Shown: positions 36,301 through 51,300 of the stretch, piece by piece
Layout of the letters: every line of letters starts with the position of its first letter
Numbering within the stretch: the first letter of the stretch is position 1
From: Mytilus californianus
Lineage: Eukaryota > Mollusca > Bivalvia > Mytilida > Mytilidae
Assembly (NCBI RefSeq): GCF_021869535.1
Contig: NW_026262690.1
Coordinates: forward strand, 11,209,501 to 11,273,500
DNA length: 64,000 nt
Direction of reading: 5' to 3'
Notes under the pieces: model-generated
Seen by the model: the letters and a program-made list of their open reading frames with translations, nothing else
What the model was told of the DNA's origin: nothing
The model's database searches: none
Made by a program: the position numbers and the translations under genes

Positions 36301-39300
36301 TGGAACTGGAACAAAGTTTAATCTAAGCAAAACATATCCTATCGATAAATAACAAAAGTATACTTTTCAGGCCTTCTATGAATTGTTCATGCTATTTCAG
36401 ATTACACACCTATTCATCAAACTGAACATAACCACAAAAGAATACACACACGGTCAGTACCTTCTACTGACTTCACAATAGAATTGGCAGTGTATTGTGA
36501 TGCTGACTTCTTGTCTTATAAATTACCAGCTACTAACATGACCCGCAGAGTTGAAATCATGCTTTGCAAGTATAATGCAGTAAGTATATTTATGTAATGT
36601 AAATTATTAAACATTATTCAAACTTACAAGACCTACCAAATCGTTAATGTTTAAGTAGACATTTAGCAACAAAATACGACATATTAGTTGAAATATAAGT
36701 CCAGGAATAAACAGACAAACATGGGAATGAAAAAAGTTGGAATCACACGAACTACAAATAGAATTGAACTAGATGCGCTAAGAGGTTATATATCTCGAGC
36801 GATTTTATTATCCGTTAGCAATCTTCAGGGCCACAGAGTCTTTTGTGCTGTATACATTCGTCTTATTCGTGGACGTTATAAGCAATTTTAGATTACCAAT
36901 CAAAGATTAATGAGGTTCCTAATTTGGAAACTGCGACACCCTCTATGGCTGTAATTATCATGATTATAAAGTTGATCTTTTAACTCCCTCCTATATCTCG
37001 TTGAATGTATCATTTACTATGCCGCATGATGTAGATGCATCCATGGATATCGGCGTAACGCATACAAACATTTCATGAAGTTTCAATTTATGGCCTTCTA
37101 ATTTTAACAGAGCCGTTGGGTATACTTCCTATCTGGACCCAACTGTATTTACAATCCTTTCGAAACTGAATTATATGTACAAGTTTTATTCAAAAATATC
37201 ACGCTACAAACTAAAATAGTGTTCATAAAAAACAAACAACATCGTTTCGGATATTGCAAATAACATAGTTCTCGGAATGCTTGTCAATAACAACGATGAA
37301 TGATACAAAGAAACCTCCTTTCTTGAATTTCATTAGCATACGAGTATGACAAATGTCTTCAATCTAGACAATATCCTCCATCATAAATCTGAAAGCCACA
37401 TCCAAAATATCTCACTTAATCAATTAATATTGTTTTGTTGCAATTATCTCTTGTATCTATACCGTGCCGAACATGTTAGCTATATTTTATCACGTCTGAA
37501 CTGATGACTTCAAGCTTAAACCTTATGATAACGCCTGTTCAAGCGCTTCATTCATATGATTGCTGACTTGAATAGAGTTCTGGAGACACAATTTACGTTT
37601 CCAACTCCGCATTCTGCAATAAGAAAAAATCTGTGTCAGCGAAATTCAAAATTAGAACAATTTATTGATTCCGTGATAACGTACAGATGCAAACATTTTA
37701 TGTTGTTATGTCATGAAAAACACTGTTATATCTTAGCATGGTAAGGAATGACAACGGAAGACCTGAAACATAAACCATAGAAAACTTTCTGTTATGATTT
37801 CTATATAGCTGACGATCTGACGAGCGGACCCAAATAATTAGTTCAAAATGTTCGTTTGTGACAGTATTACATTTATGCGTAACTTCATGAAAAGTATAGC
37901 GTATCGGACTTTTAGTTCTAAAACAATTCTATAAGGAACAACTAATATCATGCTAAGATTGTTGGTGCATTTATATTCTAGAAATATGTGACATGTTTTA
38001 TCCCAAATCTATTCATTTTACAAAGAAAGCGTTCAAATGAGTTCAAATCTCAAGTGATATGTATAAAGTTAAATAACAACAACATGGTAAAATGACAAAT
38101 TCAAATATTTATCTTGTCATTTTCTTAAGTGGGATCGAGGGTTGAATACTTCAAATATAACTGCTTGAAATCATGAAGCGTTAAATATTCTTTTGATGTC
38201 TATGACTTTTATATATTAAATTTGATATATGAAAATTTTAAACTAGCACATTTTTTACAAGTGGAATTAAGATAATAAGACATAGTTACCAAATAAAATG
38301 TCCATGAATCTATAAAATACACCAAAGATACCAGACTGCATATAATGATGATGATGATGGATTAATGTTTAACGTCAAGTGGCAAATATCATATGCATTT
38401 CACGACCTTCCATCGGCAAGACGAACACAATATACGAGACAAGCCAGGCTTTTACCTAGATTAACAAGGTAGCATAAGCATGTGGAGAATTGTATGTGTG
38501 ACATAATTTACGAAAAATTAAAGGACAACAAAATCAGAATTGAAAAGATCTATTATTCCTCAGTCTTTTTGCATTAATTGTTGAAAGATCTTTCGTTTTA
38601 GCTTTAGCAAGGCAGTAGCTAATATTAATCTGTCAATAACAGGAATTATAATATGAACACAACCTAACAGCAACACGAAAGCATTGAAACAGTTAAAATA
38701 TATTTTTTTATTAAACGTCTTTTATTTTTATTTTTGCAGGTGCAGTTTGAATGGAGTCGTGCTGATGTGTTAAACTATAACGTCACTCTATCAATAAAAC
38801 GTATGACGTTTTTAGATACAAACCCGGTGAGATTATATATGCTTTTACAGTTTTATGTATTTTCGGTGTCTTCTCTGGTAAACAGTCTTCACTTAATGAA
38901 TAATGAAAGATAACTACGAATTGTCCGAGAGTTATATCTTCTATTCGTTATAAAATGAGTAAAAAAGAGAGTCTACAGAATAAAATCCGTAAAAATGAAA
39001 CACAGAACTTTATTTATAAAACGTCTTAAACATATTGCAAAAATTTATTTCAAAAAAGGGAGTCTGATTTCGCATCTAACACTCTTGACCAACGTCACTC
39101 ACACTCAAAGCGTTTTCCCCTCTTTTTGGTAATTTTTTTTTAATTTGCAGGCCCCATTATGAACTGTTGGTGGTGTTTGTGAAATTCCACTGCTTTTGTC
39201 CTTATATCGATCATAATATAAAGATGATTTCATTTAACAATATATGTGTTTGGGAACCTATTCTGGTTCCCAAACTTACTTTTGAATAAGATGGATATGA

Positions 39301-42300
39301 AAAGCCGGATTCGTAAACATAAATATTTGTGGGGTATTCGTCAGTAAAACAGCAATCAAACCATTGAAACACATACAAAGGTAAACTTACGATCTTCAAC
39401 AATAAACAAATGTCTGTACCTTGTATCAACCCTCAAATCATTCCAAGTCTAAATCGTTGGTGTAACATATGAATAGAGACTTTCTTAGTCTGCCATTAAA
39501 CACTAATTTCTAAATTAGTGAAAACAATAATATATCGCTAAAGACAACCAGAAACTAGGATCAAGATGATGGACAATCAAGTTAACAAGGGACGATATCA
39601 AACGAGATTTTAGAACACACCTTTCCTATATCTGTTATTTTTCTATTTCAGTCCTGGTACAACGCTTCCACTGCTCTGTCAGTTCCCTTGAGCACTCTAT
39701 GTACGGGAACTCAAGCCGGTTTAGCTTACGATCATGTACATGTTCACACAGGGTAAGAAATAAAAATTCAGACCGTATACCACGATAATTGCCAATGCCG
39801 ATTTGACATTGTCGCATTCAAAGCATATTTCAATTTGTTTTCTTGTGTTGTTTACAATTGGAATCAAATTAATACGACATGTACACATATGCCCAAACAA
39901 CAGTTGCTTTAAATGTAAATTGGTAGTTCCTTATTTTTCAAAATATATAAAGATTTTAAATTTTTGTATTAAATCAGGATGTCAAATTTTGGTACACAAA
40001 TATACTTCTGAAAATTTAGGTGACACCAAACATAGTTTAATCGAACAAAATTCTCTAAGCAATGACAATTCAAAGTTTAAATAAAAGAAATATATTATAC
40101 CTTAACAGGCTGTTGATTTTCACTTGTTCCGTAAATTGATAGCGTTTGATTTTGACAGATTTTGTGGCCTATTTGAAATTGATTTGGAGTTCGGTATTTT
40201 TGCTATACTTTTTTAACAATTAAAATGCCTTCATTTGATATACCATGATATACATGAATCACCTACCCTCTTTCATGAATTATTTATTACTTTTTGGAAA
40301 ACGCTCAAATCGCATGTTAACTCTAGATGACTTTTGGGGTCGTCTGTCATTGGGTTGCTGACTCTTAGATGTATACCCAATATCTTTTCATTTCTCGCAT
40401 CCGGTGAACGTCGCGAAAGATGAGTTTTAGTTATGTTTAGTGACTGATTGAGTTTTCTATATTTATAGCATACCTAAACCAGAATTAGGAGGACTAGCCT
40501 ACCAAAGTAAAGTATGTAATGTTAGGTACAGATGTGGTGTTTCTGCAGATGGAGTTACAACATATGTCGCAACAGTCCATGAAATAGGTCATAAGTATGT
40601 CATTTTCATGCACATTGATAAATTACGAATAACCTGCTAATACTAACAATGACCACTGCCCTTTCCTCGATTTTGATATCTATATCATTAACGGAAAGCT
40701 TAATACTAAAATATATGATAAAAGAGATGATTTTTCATTTCCTATCGTTAATTATCCATTTTTAGATGGTGACGTTCCCTTGTCACCATCTTACGGTGTT
40801 TATATATCTCAACTTGTACGATTCGCTCGTGTATGTAACAATGTTTTAGATTTTAACGAGAGAAATTTATGTATTACTGAAAAATTATTACACCAGGGTT
40901 TTCGATATCACAAACTAGTCAAAACATTTACTAAATTTTATCATCGGTATAAGGACATCATTCGTAAATATAGCTCAACATGCAGACTTCTTATACGTTC
41001 AGGTATTTCACATCCAATTTTTTATGGAAATATTCTTTATAAAGCACAAAAATGTCAGTATTCACCTCTGAAGCTAACAAAACCTTTAAATAGACTTATT
41101 AAGAAGGGATATAGTTACGATACTGTTGTCAGGTCATTAAAGATTGCATATTTTGGCGTTAATATTGATTCACTTTAGGGTCTTTGCATCGGCACTAAAC
41201 ACATTTATTTAAAAACCAGTTGTTGGCATGACACGGGTTATGTTCTTCTCATATATGTTATGATGGTATGATACTAAACCCCTAACGGGAAGGATTGTGC
41301 CTGATATTCATATGATGAAGACATAATCTTTCAATCAGTTTAATTGAAGTCTGGAGCTGGCATGTCAGTTAACTGCTAGTAGTCTGTCGTTATTTATGTA
41401 TTATTGTCATTTTGTTTATTTTCTTTGGTTACATCTTCTGATATCAGACTCGGACTTCTCTTGAACTGAATTTAAATGTGCATATTGTTATGCGTTTACT
41501 TTTCTACATTGGCTAGAGGTATAGGGGGAGGGTTGAGATCTCATAAACATGTTTAACCCCGCCGCATTTTTGCGCCTGTCCCAAGTCAGGAGCCTCTAGC
41601 CTTTGTTAGTCTTGTATTATTTTTAATTTTAGTTTCTTGTGTATAATTTGGAGTTTAGTATGGCGTTCATTATCACTGAACTAGTATATATATTTGTTTA
41701 GGGGCCAGCTGAAGGACGCCTCCGGGTGCGGGAATTTCTCACTGCATTGAAGACCTGTTGGTGACCTTCTGCTGTTGTCTGTTCTATAGTCGGGTTGTTG
41801 TCTCTTTGACACATTCCCCATTTCCATTTTCAATTTTATTCCATAAGTGATGTTTCGTTCAAACAGTGCGATCAAATAGCTTGAATTATTACTTAGTATT
41901 TATACGGCATTTACGAGTCGTGTTATTATATATTTTTCTTGTTGTATATCATGTTTTAGTATTGTGAATACTCACTACAATGAGAATAGAGTTTACATGT
42001 TTTAAATTCTAAACAGTAGAGTCCCTAAGTTTAGCCATTTTATGAATAATTAACTATAACCATTACAACTGACGTCGTTGATTACAGCATGGGTATGCTG
42101 CATGACGCTGATAGAAATTGTTTACCTCCAGACGTTGGAATAATGGGTGGTGCTGGCGTCGGATGGAGTACATGTAGTGTCAATGATATGAACACTATGT
42201 TACAGTAAGAATATAATATACTATAGTATGATAAAAGAATAACATGGTAATTTATCACATTATCGATTGCTTGACTATATGGTTATAAAAATATTTTTTG

Positions 42301-45300
42301 AGTAAAAATTCATTCATGGAGAAGAATGTGATGAGTTAAAAAAAGAAAAAAAGTTTTCTGTTAACATTTTTATTCAAAGTCTACAGATTTAATGATCTTC
42401 AAATTATCTCAATTTTTATGAAAACTTATGTATCATTTCAAAATACGTTGCGTTCTACCTGAATGCAATTCATCAATGCTAAATTGGACAATTCTAGTAA
42501 TCCAGTATGTTGAAAAATATAAAAGGGTAAAATCATTTTTTTGCCGATGGACATACAGACAACCAGTTGGTGTCCAAAAAGTGACGCATGAAATGTAAAA
42601 GTCTGATAAACTGATCAACGAAAAAAAAAAGAAATTGTATTATTAAACAGAACATGAAGTGAATATAGGATAGTTCTGGCTTATTTTTATTCTAGGAAGC
42701 TCCTCCATGGTATATGCGTCATTTAACTTGAAGAATTAGGTTTGAAAAGAAGAGCAGTTTGTTCTTTAAGTAATATAAATGCTGACTATTTCATTTTAAA
42801 ACCAACAAAACATTAGAAAAGCTAGTATTTTGATGTCGTCAATTTAAGTTAAAGATTTTTTTTAAATTTAATTTATTTCATTTTGACTTTGAATATTTGA
42901 AATTAAGTAATATTTGTGTGATAAGAGTCAGAAGATATAAAGTGAACTTTCAAAACTCACAAGTCGAAGTAAAGTGTAGATAGAATAAATGTTTGAACAT
43001 GTGTAGTAATTTATTGAAAATATCAGAATGAACCTAGAATTTATTACAAAAATCCGAGTATATGATATTCTGCAGGAAACATTGACGCACCGGCCGTAAA
43101 TATAAATAATTTAGTTCTGTTAGTCTCCTAATTGTTATAAAATATCATTGATGTGGGTATTTGCTTGAAAGGAGTTGTTTCACTTACTCATAATTTTGGC
43201 CCTAAAAATCTCGAAAATTTTAACTGCTATAATGTTGTTTAAACTTGATGAAAGCATATATTAAAATGTCCAATAGTTTAAGTTAAAAAAGAGTTTTACG
43301 AATTACGTCGCTAGTGATGTATCTGTGACGTCACAAAGGTGAGTGAATTTCGGCAAAACCTGATTTTTCCATAATTTTGCATAGAATATGACATTTTTCT
43401 GGAAAATTAACAGTGGTTCCACCTCTCGCCACCAAAAAGAAATTGTGAAAAGTTCTATACCATATTATTTACTTTTCAATAGAAAAATTTCAATGGGGAG
43501 GAGTCGTGCCATGTATCAAATCTGGAAAAAAAAGTCAAAAAAGAGACAAATTTCTAGAAAGATATCTGAGAATGAAATATTTCCCTTATTTCAGGATTAT
43601 TTACCTTTTTGGTGGGGGGGGGGGGGGTACTCCTTAACTGTGCTGTTAATTATCCAATTTTACCACAGGGCATAGATAGCCTTAGCCTGATTTGGAACAA
43701 CCTTTTGTATTTTTTCGTAATAGATTCGGGCTTACATTTTTTTTTTAATTTTGGGCGCCTCCGGACTTTTGTACACCGAAAACGCGCCTCGGAATACTTA
43801 CTTATAAGCATGTTTTCTTTTTTGAATAATAAGATTACAGAAGTTCTGCGTTTATTGTTTCGAAATAAATTTGCGATTCAGTCAAAACACAAGTTGTGTT
43901 GTTCAGTTGCTATTTGTTGTTTCCATTTTGTATGTTACTATGTTATTTAACTTGTAACTTATAGGTAATAATGTTTACAGAACTGGTAATCATGGATGTC
44001 TATGGACAGACAATATTGCTGATAATGAAGTAACTCCAGCATCTTTACTGGGAATAACACTAGTGCCAGAACTTCCAGGTAAATACATTTAAAATAACGT
44101 TTCAGGAGTTGGAAAGAGGAAGGTAAGGCAACAGACACATCCGATAAATTGGGTCAAATTCCGGTGACGTTTAAGTCAGTATCTATTGTGACCACCACTT
44201 ATTGCATCTCCTTGGCATGAATGGTATCAAAGGAGAAATCCGGTAAGGGCTAATTTTGGCCTTAAATTCGATGTACATCTGATGTAATATTTTTTAAAAT
44301 ACATTTTTTAAACACTTAAGTGTCTTCTACAGTCGATTCAATTGGTTTATGTAAAAGATTTTAACTAATTTGGTCATTAAAGACCCCTAAATCCAGGCTT
44401 CAATATGAAAAATCTATCAAATATGCCACAAAACATCACTTTTCAGATGGTTTTTGTTCTAAAATGGAAGTGGACGCATTCGTATTCAGTCTCAACCTTT
44501 ATATATGTTATGTATCATCTTCAAATACAACATTTATTCAAATATTAAGACTGAACACAAGTGCGGCCACTTCCATTTTAGACAAAAGCCGTCTAAAAAT
44601 TCGCATTAGATGTGGGATGATTGCCCATTGGATATCTATCTGACAGAGTCCAAATGCAGGTTTAAGTAATTATAGGTCAACGTACGGCTTTTAACAATGA
44701 GCAAATCTCTTACCGAATAGTCGTCTTCAAAAGGCCATCTTTGTCGAATTCTCCGGAAATCATGGATACCGACAGCAGTGGTTGTAACAATGTAGACGAA
44801 CACCTGGAAATACCGTTACCTGGATCAAATTACTACAAATTTAACCCTGTTTTAGGATAGGTGATTGTAGATTTGCTTTGGCTTTTGAAAATTTTTTGTT
44901 TTGTCTTTCCAGAGCACTTCTAACAGTCATATTTTATGCAATAATTATATGCCTATTGGTATCCTCAGGCATGTTTTCCTACAATGTCATTTTATTAACT
45001 TCTGCTTAAATGCCTTCTTAACATCCCATTTTATTCTTGCAACAACTTTAATATCATAATAAAGGCGTAGCATGCGCTGGTACAGCAGCTGTGTATTCAT
45101 TTGGCTATGGTTTTGTCTGTTTTTCATTTTACTACGGTTTTGTCTGTTTTTTATTGACTTTTTCTTCCGATCTGTCAATCAAACATAGATTTTTATTCAT
45201 GTTTAGGCATGCCTTGAGATATAATAGTAGTTTATGTGGTAAAATATAGAATTATTGTTAGAAGAAAAAAAGGTACAACTTAGTTTTTTTGTGAGTTCGT

Positions 45301-48300
45301 TTTGTTTTATGTTTAAATTTTTGTGTAGTGTTCTGTGAAATGTTGTTTTTCTTTTACCTGTTTGTTATCCTTCGACAAGTGATTTTTAACGTTCCCTTTT
45401 GTTTTTTCTCCACCTTTTCACATATGGTACTACATATTCACAAAACAAAAATACACACAAAATAAAGTATAATAATGTTCATGTAGGCAAAGCTTTAGAC
45501 ATAATCATATGCTTTCGAGACAGAATAGAGTTATAATATTGACAGAAAATCATATCTTTTGATGTTCAATAAAGCTACACGTGGTATTCTTAAATCTTTT
45601 TTTATCTAATTTATTTCTGTATACTAGTACTTATACTATTTCTTTATGACCAGGTCAGTTAAAGACAGCAGATGAAGTATGTGAACAGTTATACGGAAGT
45701 GGATTTAGATACCGTGAATATCCGAATGTTGTTGTGAGCAAATTTCAAATTTCAAAGCATTTCCTTCATTTTGATACATTAAATCATTAACTTATAAGTT
45801 GGATGAAAAACTAACAGAGCAATAGCAACAAAAAAAAACGAAAACGACGAAAAGACTAACAATTCAACAAAATATGAAAATAAGATGTGGTACGATTACC
45901 AATGAGACAACTATCCACCACAGACCAAATGACGTTGAAGTTAACAACTGTTAGTCACTGCACTGCATAGCAAAAAAAAAGACTGACCAATACGAAACCG
46001 CCAAATGTCGGGGTGAACTTAGATGCTTCAGAAGGGTAAGGAGATCATATCCCACATGTGACACCCGTAATATTGCTCATGGTTAGTACAAATTCGGTGA
46101 TAAGCCTCATTCGGTGATGTCACAATCGAAGAAGAAAGGACGGAATTGTGGTTACGACAACTTGAACATATCCGTCGTCATCTTTGACACAGATATTCCA
46201 TAACGGTCAACCAACTTGTGATTGCGTCCACAATAACCTATATCTCAGTAGTTGAGTTTTACCAAATTATAAGCCTGGTATCTTTGATAATTTTATATAA
46301 CTTCTTTTAATTACCTCACCTGTGGTTGCAAAAGTTGAATGTCAAAATGTTCAAAGTCGTCATTAAAGTGATAAAATATAATTTTATGTGCAAGTGAACA
46401 ATTTAACAAAGCTTTATCTGTACAGAACCCTTCCTGTAACCTGTATAGCTGTGTCGATCATAATGTTGGGAATACACATGGTCGAATGTTCAAGCAATCT
46501 GATTCTATTACCGGTCTCTACTGTGAATTTCAAAAGGTAAATATAAAGTAACAATATTGTTAGAAATCATAGATTGTTTAAAGATGTCTTCTTTGTATAA
46601 AGGAACTAAGTTGTATATGTAAAATTAGCAAATTCACTCCCATAATTTGTATTCGTTTCGAGTTGAGGATCTTATCCGCTTTCATTGACTACGTATGTTT
46701 TTTTCTTTCTCGTGAATTTTTCTTAAACGCTATTCTTATGAGGTTAAGTTCTCCTCGTTCTGCGTACGTTAACACAAATCCTGCGAGAAAGGTAAGAAAA
46801 TAAGCATTTGGTAACCATAGGTCGAAGAGGTTTTTTCTATAATAATAGTGATAATAATTGAATTGAAAGACAAATTACAGTCGGAACAACTGATCACAGA
46901 ATAAAATGATCCCTACCAAACACTGGACTTAACTCCGGAAGGGTCAATATGGTCTTTTTTCAGTGGTTCCACTCTCTTTGTTGCTCATGGCAAGTAATGA
47001 TGTGCAGGTAAATCGCATAAGATTTCTGTCAAAAAGTAGGAAAGGAGGACAGAATTATTGCTTCGACAATCTCTATCGTGCTATATGGTCATGAGGGCGT
47101 AATGTTAAATGTTAAAATGCTTTAAATAAAATAAATTTAAACACAGCAGTAGATTAGACAGATGAACAACCACATGTCCTAAAAGAGAGTAAATGTCGAG
47201 TAAAGACCAGCACCCCAAATTGACCAAATTGTCCTGTAAATGCAGGTCAGTGCATAAAAATCAAAATAAGACAGAAATTCATTGAGACCATAAAAATTAA
47301 ACGTTTATCAGTATATTGTTTGTATTCCCGGAATTAAAGTTCTTTTTTTCATTTTGCATTTATCTTGTAACTGACAAATTACAAACTGTTTTTTTTTTCC
47401 AACCATCAATGACCATGTTAGTTGCAAATTTCAGTAATTGTTGCACATAAAATGGTATTCTTACATAGATCTGCTTTGCCGGTGCCTGTCAAGATTGGTC
47501 TAAAGCTCAATTAACTAATCCTGAAGTACGTGCAGGAGGATGGTCATCCTGGGAATTATGGTCAACGTGCTCTCGGACGTGTGGACGAGGCCTGATATAC
47601 AGACGAAGAAGATGTGATAATCCAACGTATGTTTTCGGGGAATCCCATATTTAAACGGTTTATCAAACGGATTTAAAAGGATTTTTGTATTTATAAAAAA
47701 AATTATGTGATTTCGAAAGTGACTTATGGACACAATTAGTTCAATGTAATTTGCGGTTTTTCAAACATTTATATGGCACATAGCTACTTATTACAAATGT
47801 CACTAAAATGAATAATTTACTTACTTGCTTACTTACTTGCTACACTCTACATCCTTGAAAAACGATTATGTCGACGATTTTTATTATGAATCATAAATTA
47901 ATGAGACGGCAATTGAATATCACGTTTTAGCTAAATGTTTGTAATGACAAACATGCATGCATGACTGCAATTTGAACTCTAAATCGCTTAAATAGAAGAG
48001 GTGTGAGGGAATTAATCAGAAACTATAAATGATTTGAATTCAACACTAAACTATCGTGAACTTTTAAGAAAATAACGAAGAAGTGGTATATTTTTCAAAA
48101 ATCCCAGACAGACAGGGTTTCTTACATTGGTCATGTACATTAATATGTATAGGTCTAAGTCCTATTATTATGAAGCAATAGAATAATACAACAAAGAAAA
48201 AAGTGTGTGACACAATATATTATATAGTCATATTTTCCATATTGAAGATCTGGACTTATACTTTAAAGATATGTGAATCATCAGTAGATCGTTTTTTTAT

Positions 48301-51300
48301 ATTTCAGTCCAAAGAACAGTGCAACTTGCGTTGGAAATGAGTACGAAGCTGAAGGTTGCAACCTAACGGTAATCATTGTTTTGTATTTATATTTTGTACA
48401 TGATGATCGACTTGTTATAAAGATAAGGAGATGTGATATGATTACCAATGAGACAACTATCCACCAAAGTTCAAATGAAGTGGATGTTTGTTAGTTTGTT
48501 ATAGTATTGGATATATATTTTTTATAGTATTGGATTTATATATAAATACCGAAGGGGCAATCAATGTTCATAAGGTCCGATAAGATCATGACAGAAAACT
48601 AAAGACTGAGTAACACGAACCCCACCAAAAAAACTGTTGGTGATCTCATGTGCTCCAAAAGGTGTACATACAACATACAAATTGTTTTGAATCAGATGTA
48701 TCTGCTTCAAAATAGAATGGAATGATAATCAAATATTAAACACTAAGTGTTTTATTTGGCATCTGCATAAGATTAAAGATACTTTATTATACCAATCACG
48801 GCGCACATTACTGAGCAGAATAATTATCATTATAACAAAACAATATACAATATTTTGAACTACATATAATACCAAAATAAATGGTTATTAATGATTAATA
48901 GTATGATTGTTATAAAATAAAGTTTATACAAATTGAATGCAGAAAGATTAAATTATGAAATGTAAGACAAAATTTACAAAATGTTGTAAGTAAAACATTG
49001 CAACTTATATGCTGATCTATGATGAGTTTATTTGATTAGACAAAATCAGTCATAAAACCATGTGTTATTACTATCATTATGTTTTAAAATAGTATCTATC
49101 AGTTCTTGTTTTGTTTTTAATAGTTCTGTAAGCAGCTAATGAAGGTTCTCAATCATAAACCTATTTTTAATCATCATTAACCAGATGAATTTTTCATCAT
49201 TCAATGTATTGAAATTTTATATTTGGATTTAATTTTATTTGAGTAATGGTAATGCTTCCCATCATAAAAGTGAACATTTTAAAAGGAAGTGTAATTCATG
49301 CTCTATAGCATTGTATCATAACCTATCAAAATGTTTGTTTGCCTCTACTCCATTGTATCTACCTGTTTCAATTTCTAATGAATGGTCATTAATACACTAT
49401 TTCCCTTTTTCCAGTCTTCAGACTAAGGATCCAATTCAAAATTAGATTTAAACTTTCTATAGGTTCTCAATTTGTTATAACAGTTTGATTTTTTCTTTGA
49501 TTATTAAATAAGTTAGATTTCCAGATTTTTATGAATTTGTTAAGGTTTTGTCTAACTATCTGTTCCTTAGTAGAAATATTGAATAGAAAAAACACACTGT
49601 AGATTTAATTGTCATCACAATAGTGATACCAATGGTTATCATTAACTGAATGGAAAAACTACCCTCCACATATTGTTCTCATTTTGTTATTTTCAGCCAT
49701 GTGTGAGTGATAGTAGCGCAGATTCTAATCTAATAATACAACGTGCATCAGAGACATGTCAAAGACTTATTGATAACAACATCATTAATGGAACAGAATA
49801 TACTGCTTCAGGAACTATTTACTCATCATTAAGTATGCATACAAAAAAATTTAACTCTTGCATGTATCATGTTGACTAACTGTTGTTAAAATTGTATATC
49901 AACGATTAATCCACCATTTAAGGAAATATCTTCCACTGTAACAACTATAAAAACAAGTACCAAATTTTCGTTCCAACTAAATACTATCTAGGATTCGGTG
50001 TTTAAACTTTCCTATTACTGATCAGTATAGATAATTGGATTTTCTGCACATTCATATCGTAAAATATCAACCACGAGCCACAATGTGAACCTTTTTGGCA
50101 AGTGAGAGCAGCGAACGTGCCTACAAATTCACATTATGTCGAGCAGCTGATATTTTACTATATCTATACGCAGAAAACCTGATAAACTGTTTATTGTGCT
50201 TTTTCTGTGCTTTCTTTCCTACTTTGACAGATTTTCTCTTGACAAAAGTTCATTGAATAATGTCTCTTCAAAACTTGTGACGTTGCTGATAACTTTCTCC
50301 TCAGACATTGTAACCTCGCTGTTAAGTTCTGCTCACGTCTCAAAGCCGTGATACACAAATTATGGCGCGACTGAGCAGGATGATGGCCACAGACCACAAT
50401 TAATTCTCCGATTATTTCTTTATCACGTTTTGTCGCATTAAAAAAAATTTACCTACTTTTTTAGTTCACCGTTCCAAAGGACCTGTGAGCTTTAGCCATC
50501 ACTTGGCGTCCGTCTGGTGTAAACTATTTCAAACATCTTCTCCTCTAAAACTACTAAACCAATTCCAACCAAACTTAATCTGAATGATTCTTAGGGTATC
50601 TTAAATAAAGTTTGTGTTTTATTTTGTGTTTCGTCAAAAAACATGGCCGCCATGGCTAAAAATAGAACATAGGGGTAAAATGCAGTTTTTGGCTTATATC
50701 TCAAAAACCAAAGCAGTTAGAGCAAATCTGACAAAGGGTAAAAGTGTTCATAAGGTAAAGGTCTATCAGCCCTGAAATTTTCAGATAAATCTTATAACCC
50801 ATTGTTGGGTTGCTGCCACTAAATTGGTAATTTTAAGGAAATTTTGCAGTTTTTGGTTATTATCTTGAATTGTATTAATGATAAAGATAATCTGTTAACA
50901 GCAAATATGTTCAGCAAAGTAAGATCTACAAATAAGTTCAATGACCAAAATTGTCAATTGACCCCTTAAAGAGTTATTGTCCTTTAAGTACAAATTTACA
51001 CAATTTGTTTATCATGTTTTCTTACTTTAAAAAATCTTCTCCTCTGAAACCACTAAACCAATTCCAACCAAACATTAGCTGAATGATCCTTAGGGTATCT
51101 AGAATAAAGTTTGTGTTTTATTTTTTGTTTCGTCAAAAAACATGGCCACTATGGCTAAAAATAGAACATAGGGGTAAAATGCAGTTTTTGGCTAATATAT
51201 CCCAAACACTTAAGCAATTAGAGCAAATCTGATGAGAGGTTGAAATGTTCAATAGGCAAAATTCTATCAGCCATGAAATTTTTAGACGAATCTAACAGTC

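Noticed and set aside
43327..43335. Second CRE-like TGACGTCAC in intron 10
   Set aside because: No nearby TATA box or start exon; probably chance or an internal repeat feature.
43388..43950. Two overlapping plus frames in intron 10
   Set aside because: They overlap a G homopolymer and have no protein-family pattern; exons 10 and 11 splice across them in phase.
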